Origin: SIG587 sp045649505
GTDB lineage: Bacteria > Bacillota > Clostridia > Oscillospirales > Acutalibacteraceae
NCBI GenBank assembly: GCA_045649505.1
Contig: JAZRQA010000054.1
Span: 1-44,354, forward strand
DNA: 44,354 nt
Direction of reading: 5' to 3'
Position numbers and translations under genes: made by a program. Shown piece by piece: positions 8,367-16,177 of this stretch (within the stretch, counting starts at the first letter, position 1; each line of letters starts with the position of its first letter). A model generated the notes under the pieces. That model ran no database searches and had not been told where the DNA came from. It worked only from the letters and a program-made list of their open reading frames with translations.

Positions 8367-10187
8367 ATGTCAGACAATACAAAGTTAAGAAATATTGCAA
8401 TTATTGCTCACGTTGACCACGGTAAAACAACACTTGTTGATCAGCTATTAAAGCAAAGCGGTACGTTTCGTACTAATGAGCAGGTTGATGAACGCGTAAT
8501 GGATTCGAATGATCTTGAACGCGAACGCGGTATTACTATTCTCTCAAAAAACACCAGCGTTATATATAATGATATAAAAATAAACATTGTGGATACTCCC
8601 GGTCACGCAGATTTTGGTGGCGAGGTTGAGCGAATTCTTATGATGGTTGACGGCGTTGTGCTTCTTGTTGATGCATTTGAGGGATGTATGCCACAGACTC
8701 GATTTGTGCTTAAAAAAGCTCTTACACTTGGAAAAAAAGCAGTAGTTGTTGTTAATAAAATAGACCGTCCTATGGCGCGCCCTGCAGAGGTTGTAGACGA
8801 GGTTTTAGATTTGTTTATTGACCTTGGAGCAGATGATGATCAGATTGAATTTCCCGTTGTTTATGCATCGGGCCGTGATGGATATGCCTCGCTTTCTCCT
8901 GATGAAGCGGGTAGTGATCTTCGTCCGCTCTTTGAAACAATTGTAAACGAGATTGATCCGCCTAAAGGAGATGCCGAAGCACCTCTTCAGATTCTTTTTT
9001 CAAACATTGAACCTGACGAATATCTTGGCAGAATAGGAGTTGGAAGGGTAGAGCGCGGTCGAGTAAAAGCAGGACAGAGTGTAGTTCTTTGCCATCAGGA
9101 CGGCACTACTAATAATGTTAAAATATTAAAGCTGTTTATGTATGAAGGCCTTAAACGCGTAGAGGTTGAAAATGCGCAGGCGGGTGACATAATTCAGGTT
9201 GCAGGTATTTCAGAGCTTAATATTGGAGAAACAGCCTGCGACCCTTCGTGTGTTGAGCCGCTTCCCTTCGTAAAAATTGATGAGCCAACCCTTTCTATGA
9301 ATTTTATGGTTAATAATTCTCCTTTTGCCGGTAAGGACGGAAAGTTTGTTACCTCAAGAAATTTACGTGACCGACTTTTTAAAGAGGTTGAAACCAATGT
9401 TAGCCTTCGTGTTGAGGAGACCGATTCTGCTGATACATTTAAGGTTTCGGGTCGCGGTGAGCTTCATCTTTCAATCCTTATTGAAACAATGCGCCGACAA
9501 GGATATGAATTTCAGGTTTCTCCGCCCTCAGTTATTTATAAACACGAAAACGGCATTTTAATGGAGCCTATAGAACTTTTAATGATAGAGGTGCCTGAGG
9601 AATATGTAGGTTCAGTAATGGAGAGACTCGGTACCCGTAAAGCCGAAATTAAAAATATGGGTACGCGCGAAGGCGGCACATCACACCTTGAGTTTTTAAT
9701 CCCTGCAAGAGGACTGCTCGGTTACCGTTCGCAGTTTTTAACCGACACTAATGGTAACGGAATTATGAACCATGTATTTAATGGATATGAGCCGTATAAA
9801 GGTGACATTGACCAGCGTTCTACAGGTTCTATTATTGTCCATGAATCTGGTGAATCAACAGGTTACGGTCTCTTTAATACACAAAGCCGTGGCAGACTTT
9901 TTATTGGTCCCGGTGTACCTGTGTATGAGGGAATGATAATTGGCGAAAATCCAAAAAACGAAGATATTGTATGCAATGTTTGTAAGAAAAAGCAGCTCAC
10001 AAACACAAGAGCTTCGGGCTCCGATGATGCTCTTAGGCTTGTCCCGCATAGCGTATTAAGCCTTGAACAATCTCTTGAGTTCATCAAGGATGATGAGCTT
10101 GTAGAAATAACTCCTAATCATATTCGTTTAAGAAAATCAATTTTAAATAAGGAACTTAGAATGAAGGCAGAGGCAAGGAAAAAATAA
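8367..10187 (+). CDS. typA: Ribosome-associated GTPase TypA/BipA
   Basis: Translational GTPase related to EF-G that acts in 50S assembly and stress or cold adaptation. The 606-residue product has the G domain motifs AHVDHGKTT (G1), RGITI (G2), DTPGHADFGGEVER (G3) and NKIDRP (G4), EF-G-like domains II, III and V, and the TypA-specific C-terminal end with SRGRLFIGPGVPVYEGMIIGE and RLRKSILNKELR. Length is normal (~605-615). It leads a three-gene unit; its stop overlaps the next start as TAATG. Confidence 0.97.
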   Translation: MSDNTKLRNIAIIAHVDHGKTTLVDQLLKQSGTFRTNEQVDERVMDSNDLERERGITILSKNTSVIYNDIKINIVDTPGHADFGGEVERILMMVDGVVLLVDAFEGCMPQTRFVLKKALTLGKKAVVVVNKIDRPMARPAEVVDEVLDLFIDLGADDDQIEFPVVYASGRDGYASLSPDEAGSDLRPLFETIVNEIDPPKGDAEAPLQILFSNIEPDEYLGRIGVGRVERGRVKAGQSVVLCHQDGTTNNVKILKLFMYEGLKRVEVENAQAGDIIQVAGISELNIGETACDPSCVEPLPFVKIDEPTLSMNFMVNNSPFAGKDGKFVTSRNLRDRLFKEVETNVSLRVEETDSADTFKVSGRGELHLSILIETMRRQGYEFQVSPPSVIYKHENGILMEPIELLMIEVPEEYVGSVMERLGTRKAEIKNMGTREGGTSHLEFLIPARGLLGYRSQFLTDTNGNGIMNHVFNGYEPYKGDIDQRSTGSIIVHESGESTGYGLFNTQSRGRLFIGPGVPVYEGMIIGENPKNEDIVCNVCKKKQLTNTRASGSDDALRLVPHSVLSLEQSLEFIKDDELVEITPNHIRLRKSILNKELRMKAEARKK

Positions 10188-11065
10188 TGAATTATATTAT
10201 TCTTGATCTCGAGTGGGACAGCACTTACTATGTGAAAGAACACCGTTTTTTTAATCAGATAATACAAATCGGTGCTGTTAAGCTTGATGATTGTTTAAAT
10301 ATAACCGATACATTTCAGGTTACAGTCAAATCCTCTATTTCAAAAAAACTCAGTAAACGTTTCACACAACTTACAGGGATAACCAAAGAAATGATGGAAC
10401 AGGGGTTACCCTTGTGCAGTGCCGTTGAAAAATTTAACAATTGGGCGGGTGATAACACTGTTACACTAACCTGGAGTACATCTGATCTTTATGCTATTTA
10501 TGAAAATGTGAAATGTATTCTTGAAAACAGGGTATCTTTTAAATTTTTCAAATATGTTGATCTTCAAAGTTATGTTCAAAATTTCCTTATAAAGCGCGGC
10601 AGTGAATTATCTAGGCAAATTTCTTTATCACATGCAGCCGAAATGTTAGGTATTTCCTTTGAAGGACTTGAACTTCATACCGCTAAGGACGATTGCCTTC
10701 TTGCTGCCGCTCTTTTAAAGATGACATATGACGAAAAAGACTTTTCTACCTGTATTCGTGATGCATCGACTGCTGAATTTTATCGCAGGCTTACCTATAA
10801 ATCGCATCATATTACAAGTATTCATGATGACAATATTCATAAAGAAGATCTAAAATTCTCCTGTGATGTATGCGGAAAAGAAGCTAAGAGATTAAGCTCC
10901 TGGAAATATAAAAACCGTTGGTTTCTTGCAAATTTTTATTGTAAACACTGTAAGAGGCGGTTTGTCGGTAGAGTTTCTTTTAAGAAGACATATGATGATC
11001 TTCAGGTGAAAAAGCGTGTTACCGAATATAAGAAGGCAGGACCAAGTAATGCAACAGTGCAATAA
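10187..11065 (+). CDS. DEDD-family 3'-5' exonuclease with C-terminal zinc-ribbon-like tail
   Basis: The 292-residue protein starts with an RNase T/DNA polymerase III epsilon-like exonuclease domain: Exo I DLEWD with D7 and E9, Exo II around D100 (WSTSDLYAIYEN) and Exo III H164...D168/D169 (LHTAKDDCLLA), i.e. the DEDDh arrangement. Residues ~226-255 form CDVC...CKHC, four cysteines spaced like a small zinc ribbon, which is not part of the classical exonuclease fold. The N-terminal part resembles KapD-like nucleases. ATG 10187 overlaps the typA stop, implying coupling to typA; the radical SAM gene overlaps its 3' end. Its substrate (RNA or DNA) is not evident. Confidence 0.82.
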   Translation: MNYIILDLEWDSTYYVKEHRFFNQIIQIGAVKLDDCLNITDTFQVTVKSSISKKLSKRFTQLTGITKEMMEQGLPLCSAVEKFNNWAGDNTVTLTWSTSDLYAIYENVKCILENRVSFKFFKYVDLQSYVQNFLIKRGSELSRQISLSHAAEMLGISFEGLELHTAKDDCLLAAALLKMTYDEKDFSTCIRDASTAEFYRRLTYKSHHITSIHDDNIHKEDLKFSCDVCGKEAKRLSSWKYKNRWFLANFYCKHCKRRFVGRVSFKKTYDDLQVKKRVTEYKKAGPSNATVQ

Positions 11066-11924
11066 CTGTCCGAGAAAATGTAATGCGATAAGAACATCAA
11101 ATGATAATTTTGGCGGAGTTTGCGGTATGCCTACTCTTCCAAAACTTGCTAAGGCGGGTCTTCATTTTTGGGAAGAACCCTGCATAAGCGGAAAAAACGG
11201 TTCAGGTACAATTTTCTTTTCAGGTTGTTCACTTAACTGTGTTTATTGTCAAAATCATATTATTTCACATTCAGGACACGGAAAAATAGTGACGATAGAG
11301 CGTCTTGCAGAAATTTTCAAAGAACTCGAACTGCAGGGAGCACATAATATAAATCTTGTGAATCCAACTCATTATTTTTCGGCTATTGAGCAGGCTCTTA
11401 ATATTTATAGACCAAATATACCTATTGTATATAATAGCGGCGGATATGATTTATGTGAGAATATCAGTAAGAATATTTTTGATGTTTTTCTTATGGATTT
11501 TAAATATTTTCATCCTGAAACATCACTTAAATATTCTAAAGCTGAAAATTATACCGAATTTGCAAAAGCTTCAATTAAAGCTGCATATGCTCTTTGTCCT
11601 AAACCGATTTTCTGCAACGACGGTTTAATAAAACGAGGTCTTATTATAAGACACCTTATTCTTCCGCAGCATACCAATGAGGCAATATCAATAATCGATT
11701 GGTGTGCAAATAATGTGCCTGATGCGATAATAAGCATAATGTCACAGTATGTACCAATGCACGATGCGCAAAAGTTTAATGAAATTAACCGAAAAATCAC
11801 ACGTCGTGAATATGATAAAATTCTTGATTTTGTAATTGATCGCGGAATTGAAAATGTAATTTTGCAGGAGCACTCAAGTGCCAGTGAAAAATTTATACCG
11901 GATTTTGATTGTATAGGCATATAA
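11049..11924 (+). CDS. PflX-like radical SAM protein (PFL-activating-enzyme family, COG1313 type)
   Basis: Radical SAM enzyme of 291 residues. The cluster motif CSLNCVYC (C60, C64, C67) is of the CxxxCxxC type and is preceded by GTIFFSG as in pyruvate formate-lyase-activating enzymes. The N terminus carries a further Cys group (C4, C7, C11, C25; CNNCPRKCNAIR) typical of the uncharacterised PflX subgroup. Later segments include NLVNPTHYF, YNSGGYD and MDFKYFHPE. No glycyl-radical enzyme is encoded in the window, so a target is unknown. A GTG at 11016 is in frame, but ATG 11049 preceded by AAGGCAGG is a better start and leaves a 17-base overlap with the exonuclease gene. Confidence 0.85.
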   Translation: MQQCNNCPRKCNAIRTSNDNFGGVCGMPTLPKLAKAGLHFWEEPCISGKNGSGTIFFSGCSLNCVYCQNHIISHSGHGKIVTIERLAEIFKELELQGAHNINLVNPTHYFSAIEQALNIYRPNIPIVYNSGGYDLCENISKNIFDVFLMDFKYFHPETSLKYSKAENYTEFAKASIKAAYALCPKPIFCNDGLIKRGLIIRHLILPQHTNEAISIIDWCANNVPDAIISIMSQYVPMHDAQKFNEINRKITRREYDKILDFVIDRGIENVILQEHSSASEKFIPDFDCIGI

Positions 11925-11929
11925 TAAAA

Positions 11930-11967
11930 AATTGGAAAACCCCGTTATTTATCGGAGTTTTCCAATT
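11930..11967. terminator. Bidirectional terminator between convergent genes
   Basis: Stem 11930-11944 with 11953-11967 (15 positions, one G-T pair on one strand), loop of 8. On the minus strand it is followed by TTTTTTATTAT, a good U-tract for the XRE gene, whose stop codon lies in the loop. On the plus strand the tract is weaker. Confidence 0.75.
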
Positions 11968-12379
11968 CTTCAAGTTTTTCCTTAGCTAATGAAAACATTG
12001 CATCGAAAAATTCGGTTGAATTAGTCATTTGTGAAATTTTATTATACATCAAAATCATTTGTTGTTGTCTGAATGTAGCGGTAAAGGGAACAGTATCTGC
12101 ATAGAATTTTTTTTCGGGCATCTCTTTTGTTATATCAGAAACAGAATAAATTTGCTCCTGTGTATTGTATCGATTTTCACTTTTCCCCAAAAGAAAATCA
12201 ACAGATACTTTAAAAATGTCTGCAATCATTTTAAGTGTTTCATGATTTGGTTTTCTCTGTCCGTTTTCATATTTTGAATATGTACTTGGTGATATTCCAA
12301 TAATGTCAGCAAGTTCTTTCTGTTTAACCTTTTTTTCTTTTCGTAAATATTTTAGTCTTTTTGAAAAATCAGAGGACAA
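11945..12379 (-). CDS. XRE-family HTH transcriptional regulator
   Basis: A 144-residue protein with an N-terminal HTH_3 domain (about residues 7-62): RLKYLRKEKKVKQKELADII, then GISPSTYSKYENGQRKP as recognition part and MIADIFKVSVDFLLG closing the domain. The remaining ~80 residues have no domain I recognise. The start is TTG 12379 with AAAGGAG 9 bases upstream. It is monocistronic and divergent from tRNA-Thr, sharing a ~70-base intergenic region; a target operator is not evident. Confidence 0.88.
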   Translation of the reverse strand: MSSDFSKRLKYLRKEKKVKQKELADIIGISPSTYSKYENGQRKPNHETLKMIADIFKVSVDFLLGKSENRYNTQEQIYSVSDITKEMPEKKFYADTVPFTATFRQQQMILMYNKISQMTNSTEFFDAMFSLAKEKLEELENSDK

Positions 12380-12410
12380 AATTTAACGCTCCTTTATTTT
12401 TATTTTAAAC

Positions 12411-12439
12411 TTGACTTGAATTAAAAAAATTGATATAAT
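12411..12439 (+). promoter_or_regulatory. Sigma-A promoter of tRNA-Thr
   Basis: TTGACT (12411-12416), 17 bases, TATAAT (12434-12439), ending 9 bases before the tRNA. Confidence 0.87.
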
Positions 12440-12448
12440 CATATCCGT

Positions 12449-12524
12449 GCTGGAGTGGCTCAGTTGGTAGAGCAGCTGATTCGTAATCAGCAGGTCGTGG
12501 GTTCGAGTCCCATCTTCAGCTCCA
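12449..12524 (+). tRNA. tRNA-Thr (anticodon CGT)
   Basis: Acceptor GCTGGAG (12449-12455) pairs with CTTCAGC (12514-12520) with one G-T pair; D-arm TGGCTCAGTTGGTAGAGCA; anticodon stem GCTGA/TCAGC with loop TTCGTAA (anticodon 12482-12484, reads ACG); T-arm TGGGTTCGAGTCCCA. Discriminator T and encoded CCA (12522-12524). Confidence 0.96.
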
Positions 12525-12531
12525 CAATTAT

Positions 12532-12563
12532 AAACCGTGCTTCATAAGGCACGGTTTTTATTT
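12532..12563 (+). terminator. Terminator of tRNA-Thr
   Basis: Nine-bp perfect stem AAACCGTGC/GCACGGTTT (12532-12540, 12549-12557) with an 8-base loop and TTTATTTT after it. The U-tract overlaps the stop codon of the convergent DUF4364 gene. Confidence 0.88.
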
Positions 12564-13106
12564 TGTAAGCAAATCAATAATCCCTGTGTATATCTTTGCA
12601 GGGTCATCAAGAAAACGTTCTTTAATAAAGTTTGCCTGAGTTTCATCTGCAACAAGAAGTTTTACACTTATAAAAGGCTTTTCTCCGTCAAGCGCGGTAC
12701 AGGTTATGTATGCGCTTGAGTTTTCATAGGATACCTTTATATCGGTTTCTTTAGCGTTGCGCATACGACAAACCATTTTAAGGGCAGCCGCATAAGCTTT
12801 TTCTCGTACAGAATAGGGAATTATGCTTTTTAGAGTTTTGGCTATATCAGTGCCGGAAGGGGTTATAATATATGTGTCTTCGGCCTCATTAAAAAGCTTT
12901 AAATGTCCCGCTTTTTCAAGGTAGGCAATAGAGTCGTTAACCTCAAAACAGTTTGCAAGGCCCTCATAAAAAAGAAGGTCAGCAAGCTTCTTTCCGGGAA
13001 CAGGATCCGGTATTGCATTAACAATATAACACAAAAGCGCGCGAATTTCAGTTGTGCTTATAAGACCTCCGGGGACAACACCGGAAGAAATAGCATCCTT
13101 TTCCAA
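12558..13106 (-). CDS. DUF4364 family protein
   Basis: A 182-residue protein matching the DUF4364 pattern common in Clostridia: an EIRALLCYIVNAIPDPV opening helix, a winged-helix-like segment ending IAYLEKAGHLKL, then TYIITPSGTDIAKTL and IPYSVREKAY, followed by a beta-rich C-terminal half. The winged-helix look suggests DNA binding, but the family function is not established. Start is TTG 13106 with AGGGAG 8 bases upstream. A promoter is visible just upstream on the minus strand. Confidence 0.8.
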   Translation of the reverse strand: MEKDAISSGVVPGGLISTTEIRALLCYIVNAIPDPVPGKKLADLLFYEGLANCFEVNDSIAYLEKAGHLKLFNEAEDTYIITPSGTDIAKTLKSIIPYSVREKAYAAALKMVCRMRNAKETDIKVSYENSSAYITCTALDGEKPFISVKLLVADETQANFIKERFLDDPAKIYTGIIDLLTK

Positions 13107-13136
13107 AATAACAACTCCCTAATTGTATTTTATACT

Positions 13137-13165
13137 ATTATAACCTGTGTTTGAAAATTTTTCAA
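13137..13165 (-). promoter_or_regulatory. Sigma-A promoter of the DUF4364 gene
   Basis: Read on the minus strand: TTGAAA (13165-13160), 17 bases, TATAAT (13142-13137). The -35 overlaps a short inverted repeat TTGAAAATTTTTCAA (13151-13165). Confidence 0.82.
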
Positions 13166-13173
13166 CCGCTTTA

Positions 13174-13467
13174 TTACTCATAATCCTGTAAAATTTGATC
13201 AAGCTTACTTATGTCTTCAATTATAATTCCTTTTTTAAAAGCTTCACGGTCATAAGGAGGCAGGGAATTAAGAACTATCTCATCATAAACAGTTATTATG
13301 TCGTCATTCTTGTACAGTGCTATATTGTTGTCATATGCGGCAAGCTTGTAAACAGGGCTTTCATTAAATTTTTCACCTTTTGCCAGAGTAACAAAACACG
13401 AAAGACAAAGGGCAGTAATAGAAAATAATACAACACATAACAGTATAATAAGTCTCTTTTTAACCAT
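13174..13467 (-). CDS. Small exported protein, BofC C-terminal-domain-like
   Basis: A 97-residue protein with an uncleaved anchor or signal segment (residues ~4-25, basic MVKKR then a hydrophobic run) and a ~60-residue outer domain: VYKLAAYDNNIALYKN, then IVLNSLPPYDREAFKKGI and ISKLDQILQDYE. The pattern of a YxLxxYxxxIA(L/V) opening, SLPxxDxxxxxxGI and a terminal LxxxLxDYE resembles the C-terminal domain of BofC, a forespore regulator of the SpoIVB-SpoIVFB checkpoint in Bacillus; this assignment is from pattern memory and needs a profile search. GTG 13476 is in frame, but AAGGTG is well placed (8 bases) only for ATG 13467. Confidence 0.62.
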   Translation of the reverse strand: MVKKRLIILLCVVLFSITALCLSCFVTLAKGEKFNESPVYKLAAYDNNIALYKNDDIITVYDEIVLNSLPPYDREAFKKGIIIEDISKLDQILQDYE

Positions 13468-13558
13468 AATAATCACACCTTTTTACTATAAAATTGCCTA
13501 ATTTGTAACCTTTTATTCTTAAAGTTTAAAAAATTGTAACTATTTTTTGGAAAATTTA

Positions 13559-13567
13559 TGGTATAAT
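13559..13567 (+). promoter_or_regulatory. Extended -10 promoter of the class A PBP gene
   Basis: TGG then TATAAT (13562-13567) forms an extended TGn -10 element. No good -35 lies 16-18 bases upstream (ACTATT), as expected for extended -10 promoters. Start predicted near 13574, inside the palindrome at 13572-13589. Confidence 0.7.
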
Positions 13568-13571
13568 GTAG

Positions 13572-13589
13572 TTTGCCTATATAGGCAAA
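13572..13589. repeat. 18-bp perfect palindrome at the predicted PBP transcription start
   Basis: TTTGCCTAT (13572-13580) is the exact reverse complement of ATAGGCAAA (13581-13589). It starts 4 bases after the -10 box, so a dimeric repressor bound here would block initiation; alternatively it makes a small 5' hairpin in the mRNA. Confidence 0.7.
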
Positions 13590-13626
13590 TATTGTTTTTT
13601 AATTTGCAGCGAGGTGAAAATACATC

Positions 13627-16056
13627 ATGGAAAACAATGAAAATCGCGATTTTCATAATGATGATTTATACATCGGTGAAGTAAACTCTGATGAGGTTTC
13701 AAGCGGGGAGGAAATATCTTCTACAGAGGATGTTTTTGATTTGAGCAGTTATTCGTCAAAAGCTGCGCATACCGAGTCCGAGAATACAAAACAAAAGAAA
13801 AAATTTAAAATGAAACGTCCTAATAAAGAAACGGTACTAAAGACGCTGTTATCTATTTTCCTTATCGGAACAATAACAGGTTGTTTAATCGTTGGCGGAT
13901 TTCTTATTTATATTTTTGGTTTTGTGGATTATTCAATGGTAGGCGATCTTGAAGACCTTACCCTTAATTTTACAACAACTATTTATTGTAAAGATAGTGA
14001 TACAGGTGAGTTTGTTGAATATCAGCGTCTGCACGGCGGTGATAATCGTATTTGGATATCTGATGCAAAGGGCGAAATTCCCCAAGATTTAAAAGACGCC
14101 CTTGTTGCAATTGAGGATAGGGATTTCAGAGATCATGATGGTGTTGACTGGGGAAGAACCATTGGAGCATTCGCTAATGAATTTTTGAATTTTTCTTCAA
14201 AATTCGGTGGCTCAACAATTACTCAACAGCTTGTAAAAAACCTTACGGACGACCGTTCACAGAAGGCAAGCCGAAAGATACGCGAAATACTTCGAGCGCA
14301 TTATCTTGAAAGCAATAACACAAAAGACGATATCCTTGAATGTTATATAAATACTGTTGCAATGGCAAACGGTATGTACGGAGCAGAGGTAGCATCTAAC
14401 TACTATTTTGATAAATCTGCTAAGGATTTAACCTTGGCAGAGTGCGCCTGCCTTGCTGCAATAGTAAATCTTCCTGAATATTATCGTCCCGACCAAAACC
14501 CCATTAATAATAAAGAGCGACGTAATATTGTTTTGGGCGAAATGTATTCACAAGGTTATATCAGTGAAGAAGAATTTGAGGCAGCTAAGAAGGAAGAAAT
14601 CAAAATAGTTGCAAAATCCGAAAGTCTAAAAGAGGCTGAGGTTTACTCATATTTTGTTGATACTGTTATTGAGCAGGTGGTAGACGGTCTTGTAGAAAAA
14701 TACGGATACGATGTTGCTTATGCTGAGAGACTTTTCTTTAACGGCGGATATAAGATTTATTCTACCCTTAACCTTGATGCGCAAAAAACAGTTGAAAGCG
14801 TAATGAAGCGTGATAAATTCAAGCTTAAAAATGGAAAACAGACATTGCAGGGCGCAATAACCGTAATGGACTATGAGGGTCACGTTATTGCTATTGGCGG
14901 TGGATTTGGTGAAAAAACTGAAAACCGTGGCTTTAACTATGCAACTCAGGCAATTCGTCAACCGGGTTCTACAATGAAACCTATCGCTGCATATGCTCCT
15001 GCAATTGAAAACAATCTTATAACCTATTCTTCATTAGTTAAGGATGTTAGAAAGACCTATCCTGACGGCTGGGCACCAAACAACTATGACCGTAGGTATT
15101 GGGGAACAATTACTGCAAGATACGCACTTGAACAGTCCCGAAACACCGTTCCGACTTATCTTGTTGAAACAATGGGACTGCAAACCTCATTCGATTTCCT
15201 TACCCAAAATCTCGGTATTACCACACTTACTCCCGAAGATATAAACTATTCGTCTCTTGGTATGGGTGGTACCTATAACGGTATTACAACAATGGAATCT
15301 GCTGCAGCCTATGCTGTGTTTGGTAACGGTGGTAGTTATTATAAGCCTACCACATTCTATGAGGTTCGTAACCAAAATGACGAAGTTATTTTATCTTCTC
15401 AGACTGAACCTATAGTTGCGATAAGCTCAGATACAGCCACAGTTATGAATCATATGCTTCAAAACGTTGTTTATAACGGAGGTACAGGTTCGGCAGCAAG
15501 AAGCTTCATTCCGCATATGAAGATTTATGCCAAAACAGGTACTGCTGACCAAACGAACGATGTTTGGTTTGCAGCCGGCTCACCTTACTATGTCGCAACA
15601 GCCTGGTGTGGCTTTGATCAGCTTGCTCAGATTCCGGTGTCTTCTATCGCTCGTACCCTTTGGGGAGATGTTATGTCGCAAATTCATAAGAACCTTCCTG
15701 CTAAAAGTTTTAAAGACAGTGAATATGCGACGCGTCGATATTACTGTAATGCAACAGGACTTGTTGCATCAAGTAATTGTCCAACAAAGACTGTTGGATG
15801 GTACAAAACAAGTTATATGCCTACCTGCACAACGCATAAGGGCAAAACTCTTGATGAGGTAAAGGATAATCCGACTTCGAGCAAAACAACCTCAAGTTCC
15901 AAACCTGTTTCTTCATCAGCACCGACTACAGCATCTTCCGCACCTTCTTCTGCCGCAAGCTCTGCAATATCGTCGGCTATTCAGTCCTCTCAAACCCCCA
16001 CATCCTCTGTTTCATCTGAGATTACAACATCGCAGACAAGCAGCGAAATTGAATAA
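13627..16056 (+). CDS. Bifunctional class A penicillin-binding protein (PBP1A-type)
   Basis: Polymerises lipid II and cross-links the glycan. The 809-residue protein has an acidic cytoplasmic N-tail (~1-55), a basic stretch, one membrane helix (~71-97), a GT51 domain with E163 in AIEDRDFRDHDGVDW, GGSTITQQLVKN and RKIREILRA, and a transpeptidase domain with S448-T-M-K451, S504-R-N506 and K636-T-G638. The last ~70 residues are a low-complexity Ser/Thr/Ala/Pro tail, likely an extracellular linker or wall-embedded tail. All catalytic motifs are present. The gene is monocistronic with an extended -10 promoter and a 5' palindrome; GAGGTG lies 10 bases before ATG 13627. Confidence 0.96.
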   Translation: MENNENRDFHNDDLYIGEVNSDEVSSGEEISSTEDVFDLSSYSSKAAHTESENTKQKKKFKMKRPNKETVLKTLLSIFLIGTITGCLIVGGFLIYIFGFVDYSMVGDLEDLTLNFTTTIYCKDSDTGEFVEYQRLHGGDNRIWISDAKGEIPQDLKDALVAIEDRDFRDHDGVDWGRTIGAFANEFLNFSSKFGGSTITQQLVKNLTDDRSQKASRKIREILRAHYLESNNTKDDILECYINTVAMANGMYGAEVASNYYFDKSAKDLTLAECACLAAIVNLPEYYRPDQNPINNKERRNIVLGEMYSQGYISEEEFEAAKKEEIKIVAKSESLKEAEVYSYFVDTVIEQVVDGLVEKYGYDVAYAERLFFNGGYKIYSTLNLDAQKTVESVMKRDKFKLKNGKQTLQGAITVMDYEGHVIAIGGGFGEKTENRGFNYATQAIRQPGSTMKPIAAYAPAIENNLITYSSLVKDVRKTYPDGWAPNNYDRRYWGTITARYALEQSRNTVPTYLVETMGLQTSFDFLTQNLGITTLTPEDINYSSLGMGGTYNGITTMESAAAYAVFGNGGSYYKPTTFYEVRNQNDEVILSSQTEPIVAISSDTATVMNHMLQNVVYNGGTGSAARSFIPHMKIYAKTGTADQTNDVWFAAGSPYYVATAWCGFDQLAQIPVSSIARTLWGDVMSQIHKNLPAKSFKDSEYATRRYYCNATGLVASSNCPTKTVGWYKTSYMPTCTTHKGKTLDEVKDNPTSSKTTSSSKPVSSSAPTTASSAPSSAASSAISSAIQSSQTPTSSVSSEITTSQTSSEIE

Positions 16057-16061
16057 TTTAT

Positions 16062-16110
16062 AACACCTCTGTAGCGAGAATATTGCTCTTGCTTCAGAGG
16101 TGTGTTTTTT
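16062..16110 (+). terminator. Terminator after the PBP gene
   Basis: Outer stem AACACCTCTG with CAGAGGTGTGTT (from 16062 and ending ~16105), an inner AGCGAG/CTTGCT stem, then TTTTTT (16105-16110). Confidence 0.88.
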
Positions 16111-16126
16111 AATGTCGAATTTTGTC

Positions 16127-16155
16127 TTGAATAAATTGAAAAAGCAGAGTATAAT
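16127..16155 (+). promoter_or_regulatory. Sigma-A promoter of the E2-like gene
   Basis: TTGAAT (16127-16132), 17 bases, TATAAT (16150-16155), placing the start ~16162, just ahead of the SD. Confidence 0.85.
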
Positions 16156-16177
16156 ATTTTATACGGAGGTGCTTATT

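Noticed and set aside
13151..13165. Inverted repeat TTGAAAATTTTTCAA as an operator
   Set aside because: AT-rich, short, and explained by the -35 TTGAAA of the DUF4364 promoter; chance symmetry is likely.
16100..16177. Longer N terminus for the E2-like protein starting within the PBP terminator
   Set aside because: It begins upstream of the TTGAAT-17-TATAAT promoter and its start; ATG 16178 has a good SD.
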